Below, in pieces: positions 10,435 through 22,222 of a stretch of DNA of 64,000 nt. Source of the DNA: Bathynomus jamesi (lineage: Eukaryota > Arthropoda > Malacostraca > Isopoda > Cirolanidae). The stretch covers positions 1-64,000 of the forward strand of contig JAJOZX010009095.1 of the NCBI GenBank assembly GCA_023014485.1, written 5' to 3'. Below the pieces are notes generated by a model. The model did no database searches. It worked only from the letters and a program-made list of their open reading frames with translations, and had not been told where the DNA came from. Each line of letters begins with the position of its first letter. Positions within the stretch are counted from its first letter, which is position 1. Both the position numbers and the translations under genes were made by a program.

Positions 10435-10893
10435 CCGACCCTGATCGAACAAGCCGGCGGCACGCAGGTAACTGATCGCCCTCTCCGGAGTGTACCAGAA
10501 GTTCAGCGCACTAGTGATATTGTGTTGTGCTAGAGTGGTACAGTCTGTCATAATGTGTTCAATTGTTTGTGCTGTGTCCTGGCACAGGTGGCAAGTGTCG
10601 TCTGTGGAGTTGTCTAGTCTGTGTTTATATGTCTGTAAGTTGGGGTGATGTCCACATCGGAATCGTGCTAAGTTAACTCGATCCGATCTGCTCAGGCTGG
10701 TCTCTGACCTGTCAATGGGTGGCGGCTTCGCACCTAGGACCGCATTCAGACCGAGTCGTGTCAGTGCTTTGTGGGTTAGGTGTGTGTGTCACTGTGTGTG
10801 CGTGTGTGTGTGTGTGTTTTCTGTACTGTGTGATGTCTGTGGGGCGTGGTATGGAATGGAGTATTTGGTTATAATGTCCCTCTGGTGTTACCT

Positions 10894-11425
10894 CAGTGCC
10901 GTAACAAGGGCGAGGCGAGTGAGGCACTTGCCTCGGGTGTGCAAAGCTGAGGGGCGCAGAAAAACTATATAAAATATGTATCTACTATCCCAAGTACGCC
11001 ATGCCATTAGGGAAAGGGCGCATTTTTATAAATTTTCAGTACTTTTCAGTACTTTATTTTCTGTTTTCCATGCATTTTATTCGATCAGTGCTTTTTCAAA
11101 CCGAATATTGCAAATCAGAAAACAGGATTTAATGACTGGAAAAATTTAAACCGTATTGTAGAACATGAAAATTCAACTAATCATCGTGAAAATTTCTGTA
11201 AATGGAAAAGACTATTGTGCGGACAATGTATCGATGATGCACTACAGAAAGCAATTGAAACTGATAAACAAAAATGGAGACATATTCTGAAAATAGTCCT
11301 TGATGCTGTGATGTTTTGTGCCAAAAACAATTTACCACTTAGAGGATCGTATAATGTTATAGGAATAGGGGGGACGCAATTTTATGATCTTGCCTCTGGC
11401 GCAAAATTAGCTAGTTGCGGGTCTG
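10894..11425. mobile_element. Non-autonomous hAT inside the LINE, 8-bp duplication
   Basis: Flanked by TGTTACCT at 10886-10893 and 11426-11433. Left end CAGTGCCGTAACAAGG, right end reverse-complemented CAGACCCGCAACTAGC. The interior keeps a piece of a ZMYM-type hAT transposase (about 11120-11360: FCKWKRLLCGQCIDDALQKA, later FCAKNNLPLRGS), so it is an internally deleted derivative. Confidence 0.9.
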
Positions 11426-11636
11426 TGTTACCTTAATGGTGCGAGGTGTTGGTGCATGATTGTACATGTAGTGGCAAGGGTGTTGTGGGTTAATTGTCGC
11501 TGCTGCCATGAATTGTGTTCCCCTCATGTCTAAATGTTCCCTAACTTTCAGTATTTTTGTTTCTGTGCAGGTGTTCTATTGGTGTTGTTTGAGTACATCC
11601 TGTAATGATACGAAGTGCGTTGTTTTGTATTGTCTG

Positions 11637-11876
11637 TGTTGAGCCAAAAGAATGTAATCAAATTGACGAGGCTTTATTAAACTCAAAATTACAGTACAGC
11701 ATTTAACATTTATCCATATCTGTAACAGAAAAGAAAAGAATATAGTCTACAGATTAATAACGCAAGTTGGGATTAAACATATATTAAACACATTAGAAGG
11801 TTATTACCTAGTAACGTGATAAGTACTACTCGATAAATTATATAAAGTAAGATGCTAACGTAACATAATCATGACA
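11637..11876. mobile_element. Solo LTR, 240 bp, 5-bp duplication GTCTG
   Basis: Begins TGTTGAGCC and ends ATGACA (TG...CA), flanked by GTCTG at 11632-11636 and 11877-11881. Removing it restores reading continuity in the LINE. Internal retroelement sequence is absent, as expected after LTR-LTR recombination. Confidence 0.8.
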
Positions 11877-12689
11877 GTCTGTAAAGTGTTTATGCATGTG
11901 TTTGAGATAATGGGTGCCCAGCATGGGCTAGCAAGTCCATAACTGAGCGAATATATTGTTTGTATATGAGTGATGTTGTTTCCTGCTGGTGTCCAAAGTT
12001 TGTGTCTGTTAGTACCCTAAACGTGTTAAGTCTTGACGTACATTTGTTTTTAGTGTCTTGAATGTGGTTTGCAAAAGATAATGATGTGTTGTATGTGACC
12101 CCAAGTATTTTGGTCATGTGAGTGTGTAGGATGTTGGTGTTGTTTAGTGTAAGCTCTGGAGTTATCTGATGTTCTTTGTAGTGGTGTCGATGTTGTTGTG
12201 GGTGGATGTTAGAGTGATGTCATCTGCATATGATGATAAGGTAAGCTTGTTATCGATGAGTGTTGGGATGTCATGCATGTATAAGTTGAAGAGTGTTGGT
12301 GAGAAAACAGAGCCTTGAGGGACCCCGTTCGGAAAAAGTTTGTTTTTGGATGACTTGCCGTTAAATGTGACGTGTATCTTCCTGAAAGATAGTTGCTCAG
12401 CCACCTTGTGGTGTTATTGTGCATGTTTGTGTTGAGTATTTTGTTTATGAGATGGAAGCGTGGGATAGCATCAAATGCTTTACTAATGTCTATTGTTGCT
12501 AATAGTGTACGTTGAGCTGGTCGTCTGGAGTTGATGCCATCCATGATAGTGGTATGTGTGGGTTGGTGATTTGTAAGATTAGTCTTTCTGTTACTTTGGA
12601 GGGTGTGCATCGTAAAGTAATGGGTCTACAGGAAGCTGGTTCTGTTGGATTTTTGTTTGGTTTGAGTAGTGTAATAATTTTACCTTGAC

Positions 12690-13357
12690 GGGTGGAATCC
12701 GAACAACTTCCACCCGCATCACTGTCGTTGTCTTAATCTTTAGTTGAAAACTTTTGACCGTTGTGATTAGCTAAGGAATCCCCGGCGCTTCTAGAATATT
12801 CCTCTAAATCTAGGAGGTATTTCTCGTAGCGTCTCCGACGTAAAAGTGTCCGTACTTGGTCCAACGCTTTATTCCTTAAAAGCCTTTGAAGTCCACTCTC
12901 AGTTTCGTCAAAGTGCCACTAACGAGTGCATAATAGTGTCGAGGCCGAGCCAAAACTCTCCCGTAAGGATACCGAAACGAAGTTGGTACTCGACCCTCTT
13001 CCTAAAGAAGTTTTCTTTCTATGGAAGAGCCTCGCGATGTTGAATCACTGTCCATTTACCCCCGTCAGTACTTTGGTCACAGAAAACAGAAACGGCTCGG
13101 TTTTTGCAACAAGTGAAAAGGTTCATGGTTCGTACCCCAGACTCTTTGTCTTTGAAAAGATCAGCCCAATTCCGAGGACGTTTTTCAATTTCATTCAACT
13201 TGTCCATCGACTTTTCATCGAATGCAAATGGATTTTCATCCTCAGTAAAACGGAATCTCTTGCAGAAAGGAGAGAAACCAATCTTTTTGAAGAGGCTTTT
13301 TGTTTCTCTGATCGTAGATTCATTGCTGTCTCCAAAATGAAATTGTTCAGTAAAAAA
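12690..13357 (-). pseudogene. Fibrinogen-related domain (FReD) protein pseudogene
   Basis: The only host-type gene seen. Read on the minus strand from about 13357. An open upstream part (LFKKIGFSPFCKRFRFTED, later MDKLNEIEK) leads at about 13183 into the fibrinogen C-terminal fold: RPRNWADLFKDKESG, VFCDQSTDGGKWTVIQHRE, LTGEFWLGLDTI, a YGHFYVGD-like piece, AGDSLANHNGQKFST, then DND. Such domains occur in invertebrate lectins (ficolin/techylectin/tenascin-like). In-frame stops occur after REALP and after FSTKD, and there is at least one frameshift. The last third (the usual CWYNACH region) is missing where the LINE begins. Clearly dead. Confidence 0.85.
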
Positions 13358-13362
13358 ATCGT

Positions 13363-14125
13363 GATATGGAAAAACTATACACGCCTACAACATGGTATCG
13401 TATGTGGTACCTTTATTTCTGAATTAAATACAAATTATTAATTCATTGAATTAAATATCTACAAAATTGCCTCGGAACTGGCGACATAACCTATTGGGAA
13501 TGAAAATAATTGCCATACATAGAATCCAATATGGAGGCATTGGCAGGGCCGGCAAGAGCTGCCATGGGCCCCGGGGAAGGATTGGTATATAGGCCTCCCT
13601 GTTTACTCAGTATTTTATTGTGAATGGTTTTTGTATACATAACAAGCAAACTGATTTTATGTCCAAGTCACGATTCAAAACATACAATATGATAATCTCT
13701 ATAAAATGTATGTTCATTAATTATATTTCCTCTCTGTTATTTAATCAAATGCTTTATTAATATTTTTAGATTTTATCCCCCATCTTTCCTGACCCCCTAG
13801 AGGTCCGGGCCCCAGGGATTTAACCCGGCTTCCCCGCCCTCTCGGCGGCCCTGGGCATTGGGTCCACATAAGAAGAAAAATGCATTATTTCGCATCAAAA
13901 TTTTCCATCACTGACGCATGAAAATTACTTCGAGAGAAGATTACACCTCTGGAGACTTTGTAAAGTCAGCGAAATTGAAGACAAAGAAATTTATATTAGC
14001 ACCAGAGCGGGGAGTTTCAAGCGATACTTTAAGCAAGGGCGACATAATTAATCTTCCTTTAAGTTCTGAGTGAATATTAAAACTAATAACTCAAAAAGGA
14101 TAGGCCTATTCCTTCAGGTATTTAA
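13363..14125. mobile_element. R1 repeat, copy 2 (interrupted, right side truncated)
   Basis: Starts TATGGAAAAACTATACACGC and matches 51563-52005, a repeat with inverted ends (TTATGRAAAAACTATA) inside gypsy-2. Shared later parts include ggataggcctattccttcag near 14100. It is interrupted by a hAT MITE (13544-13853) and cut on the right where the BEL-1 LTR begins at 14126. No coding sequence was recognised. Confidence 0.7.
13544..13853. mobile_element. hAT MITE, 310 bp, duplication GGCATTGG
   Basis: Termini CAGGGCCGGCAAGAG and (reverse complement of right end) CAGGGCCGCCGAGAG. The exact 8-bp duplication GGCATTGG is at 13536-13543 and 13854-13861. No ORF; non-autonomous, with the same CAGGGCCG terminal type as hAT-1. 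Confidence 0.92.
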
Positions 14126-14628
14126 GTGTTATTTTATTTTATTTTATTGGGTTCAGAATCCCAGCTGAGCCGTGAACGGTCAAGCTCTGAAGGGCCAGTT
14201 CAACCTACAGCCCAAGTTAAGCTAGACTAAAAACTTAGGACTTGGAGGTCCTATTAGGTCCTACCTCAGGGCTGCTGACTCGATGTGGGCCTACCTTAGG
14301 CCTCAGTTGAATAAAATTAAGATAAAAAACAAAAGGGGCACTATTTATGGTCTTCTTTCTAAACCTTGCAACAACAACACAACCTGCACCATTGCACGAT
14401 GCAACAATCTGTATCTAAACAACCAAACTGAATTGCAAGAGAGCTCTCTATAAAACCACGCCCTGTAAGTGCCGCATTCAACAAACGAGTAGGAAGGATG
14501 CGCAGCGCCCCAAAAAAAATGATGCCACAAGAGTGCCCAAACAATGATGCCACAAGAACCCAAAAATGCTAGCTCTAAATTAGTGAATTTTTCACTAACC
14601 TTACAATTATGAGATGGATATATACACA
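14126..14628 (-). repeat. BEL-1 3' LTR (approximate 503 bp)
   Basis: On the plus strand it starts TGTTATTTTATTTTATTGGG and ends about TATACACA, so the LTR reads TG...CA on the element strand. It matches 23613-23872 and 45274-45496, the two halves of the other LTR, at high similarity. The outer boundary at 14126 is where the R1 repeat stops; the inner boundary is less certain. Confidence 0.75.
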
Positions 14629-14668
14629 CCTTAACTTAATATATACAAGCAATGCTGCATCAATCAGC

Positions 14669-17600
14669 TTAGTCATCATATCGCCTTGGGACAACAATGG
14701 TTCTTCCTCTTCTAGATTTTCTAACACTCCCCATCGAAGAGGCATTGTTGTCATTACCTTCTGCAAGTTTAGCCAAGCCTTCTTCATGAGGCTGTAACTC
14801 AAATGTTTCATCTTGACTATCCGTGTTTTTGCTGATTTCTAAAGCATAGAGTTTTTGTATAGGTCTCTTTAATTTTCCTCCTGAAGTCTTTACCAGTGCA
14901 GACCTAACTAAACTGTCTTTGCCAACAAACAACTCTTCAATTATGCCAAGCTTCCAGCATTGCCTTGGTCTTTCATCCCCAATCATTACCACTTTTCCCA
15001 CCTTGATACAATTTGCATTGGAGCCCTTTACATTGCCTGATGGGTAATAATTAGGCTGACCATACGTACCGTTTTTTTATGGGTTCTGTCACTGAAGAAT
15101 AATTGTAAGCTCAATATGTTTATGTACTTACTTTTTCATGAATACAGAATATTACATAACCCCGTCCCTTTTTTGCCATCCCAATGTCCCGTTTTTGTCT
15201 CAAGGAAATATGGTCAGCCTAGTAATAATTGAGTTCTGGCAAGTATTCCATCTGCCACCTCTTCCATAACTGATCTTGTAGCTCTTCAAGGTACTTGAAC
15301 CTTCTGGTTAACTCTCCTTGAGTGCTCTGGATAGGCTGCAAGTCTTCTGGCAAACTGGGGCTTGATGTTAATCATTTACCACAAAGAAAATGATTTGGTG
15401 TCAATGGCTCTGCGTCCTGCATACTGTTATAAACAAAAGTGATAGCCCTACTGTTCACCATTGCTTCTACTTCACACAAAACAATGCAGAATTCTTCTTT
15501 GCTCAAATGAGCATTATCTAAAAGTTTCGTTAATGGACACTTTACACTTCTCACTAACCTTTCCCAAAATCCTCCCCACCATGGTGCTCTCTCAACAATA
15601 AACTCCCACTGTACCCCTTGGTGTGAAAAGTACGATTGGAATCCTTTCTCTTTTAACAAGGACCAAACTTCTTGGAGTTCCTTTGCAGCCTTTTTGAAGG
15701 TTTTTGCATTATCCGATATGATTTTATTTGGGAAACCCCTTCTGTTCACAAACCTTTTAAAGGCCAAAAGAAATACATCACTACTTAAATTGCTTACCAA
15801 CTCCAAATGGATTGCTCTGGTAGTAGCACATGTGAAAAGACATATAACCTTTGTTAGACCCCCTTGCTCATACACATAGACTGGACCTGCGAAGTCTACT
15901 CCCACTACATCAAATGGGGCAGTATAGACACACCGTTCTCTTGGAAAAGTGGAGCCACCTTTTCATAATAAGGCTTTGCACTCCATTGCTTGCAAACCAC
16001 ACATTTATGCAAGACCTTTTATACTACTTGTCTAATTTTCGGAATCCAAAACTGTTGTCTGATCTCTATTATCACTTCTCTAACTCCAGCATGTAACAAC
16101 TTATGATAAGTATCCAGGATCAAAAGTTCCACAAAGTGCCCCCCAGAAGGTAGCAAAATTGGATGTCTTTTCTCCTCTGGAAGCCCAGAAAACTGTAGTC
16201 TATCTCCTACTCTCAATAAATCCTGATCCAAAAACACATCCAAACCCTTGAGAGCAGAATGTGTTGGTAGAACCTGTAATGGACAGCTGGTGAGCAATTC
16301 CCTCTTCACCAAATTTTTCCTTCTGCACATATATCACCCAGTATTGCCTGGCTTGCTGAATCTCCTTACTGTTCAGAATTCCTTCCCTTCTTGTTTCTCC
16401 CTTAATATTGTTTGTAAATCTATATACCAATGCTGTCACTCTTAACAACCTTTTCAGACTGCTAATGTCATCAAGCCTCAATATGGGGTCCTGCTGAATA
16501 ACTTGACAACTGCTCACAGTGCATTTTCTCATTTCATCACCCATTCTTCTTGAGCCTGGCATTCTCCTACAATAGACTGATTAGAAGGCTAGTTTTCACT
16601 TCTAAGTTTTAGCCACTCTGGCCCATTCCACCACAAACTTGACTGCAAGATCTTTCACTGAAATTCTTCGTGTTGGTAAATCAGCTGGGTTTTGGGTGCC
16701 TGGACAATGCTTCCATTGCTTGGGATCTGTGTGTGCTTGAATTTCCTCCACCCTATTGGCAACAAATGGTTTCCATTTCCTTGCCTGGCTTCTTAACCAG
16801 TGCCAAACTATAGTGGAGTCTGTCCAATAATAGCTTGGAATTTCATAGAGGGTCAAAGACATTTGCACTGTAACTGTAAGCCGACTAGCAATAACTGCAC
16901 CTATCAATTCCAACTTTTGGAATAGAAAGCCTTTTCAAAGGTGCTACTCTGCTCTTTGCAGCAACCAACCTGCAACTTACTTCCTCTTTGAATGTGCCTC
17001 TTATATAAATACAAGTTGCATAGGCTTCCTCACTTGCGTCACAAAAGATGCGCAGCGCCAGATTGTCTAGACTATTGTTCAACTCTCCAAAGTACCATCT
17101 TGGGATTTCAATGTCTCCAAGATGTGCCAATTCTTTGAACCAATATTTCCACCTTACCACCATATGATCAGGTAACTCTTGGTCCCAACCAAGTCCAATT
17201 TCCCAGAGGCTCTGAAACCAAATTTTTTACTTTATCACAAATGGAGCCAGGAATCCAAGAGGATCAAAGACCTTTGAAGCCAAACTAAGAGCTGTACGTT
17301 TTGTCCACCTTGTCTCATTCTCAGCCAGCTCTACTAAAGATTTCCCACTGAAGGTAAACAAATCCTCTCCTTGCTGCTAAACAATGCCTAGCACCTTTGT
17401 ATATATTGCCCACAACTCCTTAATACCAGAATCCTCAATACTTTCTGCTGCATCAGGTACTACACAGGACTGACTCAAACTCTTGTCATTGAGAATGATT
17501 GGTCTGCCATTTTCTAAGCTCCATGCCAGCCTCCCTCATTATAGCTCTAGCCTCCATGAATATCTGTTTAGCCATTTCTGTATTATCCACGGAACACAAC

Positions 17601-17846
17601 AAATCATCAACAAAAATTTTTTTCCTTATGTGTTCAATAGTGTTAGGACAGACTTCAGAATATTTCTTAAAATGGTACTGCATAGTAGCTGCCAACAGAA
17701 ATGGACTAGAGCTGAGACCAAACAACACTGACTTCATTCTATATACTTGAACCTTATGTTCATTTTCCAACAAGTCTTTCGTATCCACCCACAGTCTACA
17801 TGACTCCAGATTCCTGGGATCTTGGGAGCATTGCTCCAGTAAATTT
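14669..17846 (-). pseudogene. BEL-1 pol, C-terminal half: RT end, RNase H, integrase
   Basis: Minus-strand blocks in order: reverse transcriptase end with the catalytic FVDDLLCSVD (17887-17486); linker and RNase H (MVVRWKYWFKELAHL at 17163; YWTDSTIVWHWL at 16913-16602); integrase zinc region and linker (16562-16019); integrase core at 15905-15372 with GVDFAGPVYV, IISDNAKTF and ERAPWWGGFWERL, which supply D, D and E. The integrase C-terminal domain is 15001-14669, ending RTIVVPRRYDD. Frameshifts occur near 17200, 16600, 16000 and 15370; a MITE sits at 15052-15221. Confidence 0.85.
15052..15221. mobile_element. hAT-type MITE, 170 bp, duplication GTAATAAT
   Basis: Inverted ends TAGGCTGACCATA on both sides with exact 8-bp duplications at 15044-15051 and 15222-15229. 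It sits between the BEL-1 integrase core and its C-terminal domain. Non-coding. Confidence 0.9.
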
Positions 17847-18162
17847 GACCATGAGAAAAAATAAATTTGGGTTTGGGTTTTGTTCATCCGCTAGACGTTA
17901 TGCAATTTTTTTGCGTATACGTTCTTGTACAAACCAATTTTTTTAAATTACAAATTTAGTTATTTTAAGTTTAGTTGGTAATTCCATATTTAACAATTAT
18001 TTTTATTTTTTGTTAAGCTTCAATGTTTTGATAATTAAAATTTTATTAAAACGTATATTTTTTTAATATAAAATTATCAGGATTGGACTATGTTCCATTG
18101 ATCTCGGCCAGGTTTGATAAATTGGCCAGATAATTACTTGTGCGGTTTTAAGTAATCCACCA

Positions 18163-18362
18163 TGACTCTAGAATTGAAAAGTTTAGTTAAGTTTAAACTT
18201 ACTTTTACTTACTTTAACTTACCTACTTTTACTTACTCTTCCTTACTTTTACTAAGTTTAAAGCACTTACTTTTACTTACTTTCATTGTACTATATTTAC
18301 TTACTTTTACTCACTTTTACCATACTATATTTACTAACTTTTACTTATTTTGTATTTTTTCA
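18163..18362 (+). repeat. Low-complexity (ACTTTTACTT)-type tract
   Basis: Degenerate repeats of CTTACTTTTA upstream of the zinc-finger/hAT-like gene, probably within its 5' intron (it ends in a pyrimidine-rich acceptor). The 70-aa ORF across it is spurious. Confidence 0.8.
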
Positions 18363-18380
18363 GGTAGTCAATAATCAATA

Positions 18381-20935
18381 ATGGATCCTAATATTGATGA
18401 AATTGGAGAGAAAAGTGAGGGTGTTAAAAGGGGTTACTTTTGTGGTCAATGCAAGAACAAATATTCAAAGAAGCAAAACTGGGAGGAACATTTTAATTCC
18501 AAAAAAAATATTTGTTACAATACAAGAGGTCCCAGAGTTTGGGCCCACAGCTTAGATATTGCAGTAAAGAAATACAGGATGAAGTGCAGCAAAGAGATAC
18601 GGCAAAGCAGTCATTTAGTTTGTTCACAAAATGTGCTAGTGCTAGACCTCAGAAAAATGAACCAACTTCATCAACTGCTAATCTAGAAAATGAAACTTTT
18701 TCACTAGATGTTTCACAGACTGAAGAAAGTGCTTCTCCTCCACCTAAGAAACAAAAGGTAAGTGAGGAATCTGCGCATCAGACTAACAAAACTGCTTTAG
18801 AGGAATTTGAAAATTCCCAAATCCAGAAGACATTGAATGCAATTTTGCGCCTAACAAAAGAAACTCACCAAGCTGTTGTGGTTAATAAAGAGAAGAGTCA
18901 AAATATGCCTTCAAGTTCAAGTGTTGCATCCAAATCTAATAAAGCAAAAAGCAACAAATTTGACATTTCCATAGCCCATTTAAGCAAGTGTAAATCAATA
19001 CAAGAAATCCTGAACAATGATTTGATCAAATCTACATTCAAATTGGTGGAAAAGAAGGATCTAGGGCATGCTGATGATTCATTTTCAGTACCAAGTGATA
19101 TAATGGAAAACATTGCAAATAGTGACACTAATATGCCTGATGTAGATATAGCTGTTGAGGATGAAGATGATGATAATCAAGAAGATATTGATGATGCTTC
19201 TGATGATAAAATGTTTACATTATATTGCATAGCTTGCACAGACCCCAAAGCATGTGCTTCAGACAAACATTCTAACATAAAAGGTTACTTCAATGTTAAA
19301 GATTTAACCTATGTATGCAAACAAGGAGAAAATCAAGAGAGATGGTTTAGAAATCTGAAAACCCACCTGAAGAGACATTTAATTAAACTTCAGCATCATC
19401 AAAGAGCTGCTGTTTATGAAGTGATGAAAACATCTTCTCGGAACACTACTAAATGCATAGAAGACTTATGTGGCAACATCTTATACTACATAATGAAAAC
19501 AAACACTGCATGGGCTCTATATCCAGTACTTCTAGCTGTATTACATAGGTCAGGTTGTGAGGTTGGAAATTTGAATCATACCACACATGCGTGCGAGACA
19601 ATTTGTGAGCTATTAGATAATCAACTTAAAGAACAAACTGTAAAGTGGTTCTTAGAACAAACTTCAGTAACAATAACAGCTGACATTGAAACAATTTTGG
19701 GATTAAGCATGCTAGTTGTATTAGTTATGAGTGAAGAAGATAAGACTGTAAAACTTGCTGGGATAAATTTAGTACGCAGCAAATCAGGAGTTTATTTGGC
19801 CAATGAAATTTTTGATGTGTTGAAGTCTCCTAATCACTTGAAACTATCTGAAGAAGCAATTAAATCCAAGGTATCTGGAATGGTTGGAGATGGGGCTTTT
19901 TGTAAGGACAACGAGCCATTTAAAAACGAAATGAAAAAGTTGTTTGGAGAAAATTTCAAATTTCGATGGGACTTAATGCATCTTGTGAACAGAGCCCACG
20001 TTGATGCATTGAAGAAAATTTGTAAACTAAGTGAGCTTTTAGACTTTATTCAGAATCACTCTTCAAATCTGAGATCAGGCCTTGACTATACCAATATGGT
20101 TCTTGACAATATCATTGGTTTTAAGAGACCAAAACTCAAATCTGATACTCGCATGGTTAATTACGAATTTGATCAATTTGACAGATTTGTGGAAAATTGT
20201 GTGTTTTTTGATCATCCACAAGAGAAAGAAATTAGTGCCAAGTTCTATGTATTGATTTCCTATGTAACAAAGATTATGTTGCAAGTAGCTCAAAAAACCA
20301 CAGTTAGTGCAGAATTTGTAGAAAATATATTTTATAAAGAAGGAGGGAAAACTGTTATGTTAAGAGTGATGGAAACAATTTCCAAATTAGCTAATGGAGG
20401 AAATGCAAATGATGTAGTTTCTGAATTTAAGCACGATACCACAGGGCAGCAAAAGGAACTAACAGCTGAGGATTACATCCTAAATGAAGTTTACAAATAC
20501 ATCAAGAAACGTTCTGATTACTACCAGGTTGCTGAAGTTGCTAGACCATCCAGAACCAGATCTGAAAGTAGTTTTACAAAAGACTCAGTGATAAATTGGC
20601 TGACAGAATATATAGAACAGCTGTGGAAAGGAATCACAGAGAGATTAAAGCATTTTGATAAAGATGGATCAACTGCCTGGAGTGAAGCACCAGCTGAAGG
20701 GACATTCTCCATTCTTGGTTACATTGTTGAACACAAAGGATCCATTAAGCCATCTCATTTGACTAAGCTGTGCAGAATTGTGAAGGAGGGTCCAGCTCCA
20801 GGCACTAGATCTGCTGTAATGATCACACAGAAAGCCATTGATCAGTGGCCAAGCATACATGGCGGTAAATTCACAACAAATGCCTACATGCAAGGTCTAA
20901 CATCGTCCACTGTTGCTGCTGCAATGAATAAATAA
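18381..20935 (+). pseudogene. Zinc-finger hAT-like transposase (KIAA1586/ZNF862-like), one frameshift
   Basis: The first ATG (18381, MDPNIDEIGEKSEG) leads into a Cys-Cys-His-Cys finger (GYFCGQCKNKYSKKQNWEEH, then FNSKKNIC). The frame then shifts between about 18510 and 18560, and the rest (to 20935, about 780 codons) is open. The body has acidic and Ser-rich linkers, a CIACTDPKACASDKHS cysteine/histidine segment, and an RNase-H-like part with VSGMVGDGAFCKDN and WDLMHLVNRAHVDAL. These resemble domesticated hAT relatives such as KIAA1586; the match is by motif impression only. Near the C-terminus EAPAEGTFSILGYIVEHKG is notable. Apart from one shift it is intact, so it may be recent. Confidence 0.6.
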
Positions 20936-21093
20936 ACTTAAGGTGAGTTATAAACTGTACATTATTGTATTATTATGTTTAGCTAAAACAATTTGTAATT
21001 GGTATGTCGTCAATTCAAGAGTTTACTATCATTAACCTATCTAGTGGTGTAAGGGGAAAAAAAGTAAATTCAGAGCTGTGCTCCAGTAAATTT

Positions 21094-22040
21094 TTTCAAA
21101 TCTGGAGTCATGCCCACAGATACCTTACTCCATCTCTGTCATCTGGTTTTAACTTTATCCGCAAAAAGGCTTGCTTCACATCTGCAGTCAATGCTACTCT
21201 ACCAAACCTGAATCTCAGTAACAAAGAAAATAAATCTGCATTTAAATTTGGCCCAGCATCCAAACAGTCATTCAAGGACACACCACCTTTGTCCTTGGCT
21301 GAGCCATCAAAAACTACCCTCAGTTTGGTGGTAGTTTTGTCTCGCCGTACCACTGCATGGTGTGGCAGATAATGTGCCTCCTGGCTCACCAGCTCACCTT
21401 GCACCCTTTCAGCATAGCTCTCCTTTACATAGCTTAGGATGGCCTCATTGTATTCAATTAACAACTCCTCATATTTTCTTAGCCTGTGTAATGAAGTCTC
21501 CAACCTCCTATTAGCTAGCTGAAGGTTTGAACTGGGTTTGCAAGAATCCTTCCAAGGGAGGCCAACTTCATAGCAACCATCTCTAAACCCAATCCCTTTT
21601 TCAAATTGCTCTAAAACATCACTGTTCACTGGACTCGCCTGCTTCTCCTGTTTGTCCTTTATGCCAATGGATTCAAGTTCCCAAAACGCTTTCAAATGCC
21701 TTTCCAAACCATGGCTGTTCTCCTCAATCTTAACAAAAAGAGCTTTAACCTCCATTTCATTGCAATAGCTCCCATGTAGCATCCAGCCTAGCTTACTTTC
21801 AATAGCTACCGGACCTCGAGATGTGCGGACAATATTACCAGTGATGAAGTCCCAATAATAGTCAGCTCCAATCAAAAGACTAATATCTTCTGTTCCTTCA
21901 AACTTATTATTGCCCAAATTAATTCCTTTAACTTGCAATTCTGGGACACATGCCATATCTAAACAAGTAGTGACTGGAGCACAAAGTTCCTCAATCTCTA
22001 CAGCTTGGACCTTGATAGTGGGACTTTGTGGTAACAACCC
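21094..22040 (-). pseudogene. BEL-1 protease and N-terminal reverse transcriptase
   Basis: One long minus-strand frame. The protease part (Pao-type A17) contains LQVKGINLGNNKFEG and ISLLIGADYYWDFITG, with SKLGWMLHG closing it. The linker leads to the reverse transcriptase fingers: LPHHAVVRRDKTTTKLRVVF, then DGSAKDKGG and VALTADVKQAFLRIKL, which holds the first catalytic aspartate. The frame breaks around 21110 just before the 17847-21078 insertion, beyond which the YVDD-type block continues at 17846. The 22040-22130 gap is the gag-protease junction. Confidence 0.85.
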
Positions 22041-22134
22041 TTAACCAGAACTTCTACCTTCTTAACTTTGGTTCGGTTTTGAACGGAACCCCCAAACCCA
22101 GAAATTCTTAAATTTTCCCTTTTAAGTTCTTTAA

Positions 22135-22222
22135 CCCTTTAACGACGGATGGTACCTTAAGGTCCACCAGAAATAACAATCTGCTGAAGGGGGATGTACA
22201 CATGTTCTGTAGTGTCCCCTAC
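22135..22222. mobile_element. TTAA-flanked 88-bp insert (piggyBac-like MITE?)
   Basis: Interrupts BEL-1 gag between TTAA at 22131-22134 and TTAA at 22223-22226. The left end CCCTTTAACGACGG resembles piggyBac-type ends; the right end does not match it well. Removing it and one TTAA restores similarity on both sides. Confidence 0.45.

Larger units (their letters stand above)
10435..12690 (-). pseudogene. LINE ORF2: reverse transcriptase to C-terminal zinc region
   Basis: Minus-strand LINE, 5' truncated at about 12690. Reverse transcriptase blocks are clear: TIDISKAFDAIPRFHLINKI, GVPQGSVFSPTLFNLYMHDI and the catalytic YADDITLTS. Downstream come KILGVTYNTSLSFANHI and, past two insertions, QNNALRIITGCTQTTPIEHL. 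The C-terminal zinc motif is DDTCHLCQDTAQTIEHIM with a following C. It resembles Jockey/I-group LINEs; the clade is inferred. Frameshifts separate several blocks, and a hAT element (10894-11425) and a solo LTR (11637-11876) interrupt it. Confidence 0.85.
17847..21078 (+). mobile_element. Inserted zinc-finger/hAT-like element, 15-bp flanking repeat
   Basis: This 3232-bp segment splits the BEL-1 reverse transcriptase. The 15-bp sequence TGCTCCAGTAAATTT flanks it at 17832-17846 and 21079-21093. No matching inverted termini were seen. It carries one long gene (18381-20935) preceded by a splice-acceptor-like tract (tattttttcag ending about 18363) and no poly(A) at its 3' end. The mechanism of insertion is unclear. 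Confidence 0.7.

Noticed and set aside
12926..13441. 171-aa plus-strand ORF
   Set aside because: Antisense shadow of the fibrinogen-related pseudogene on the minus strand; no domain of its own.
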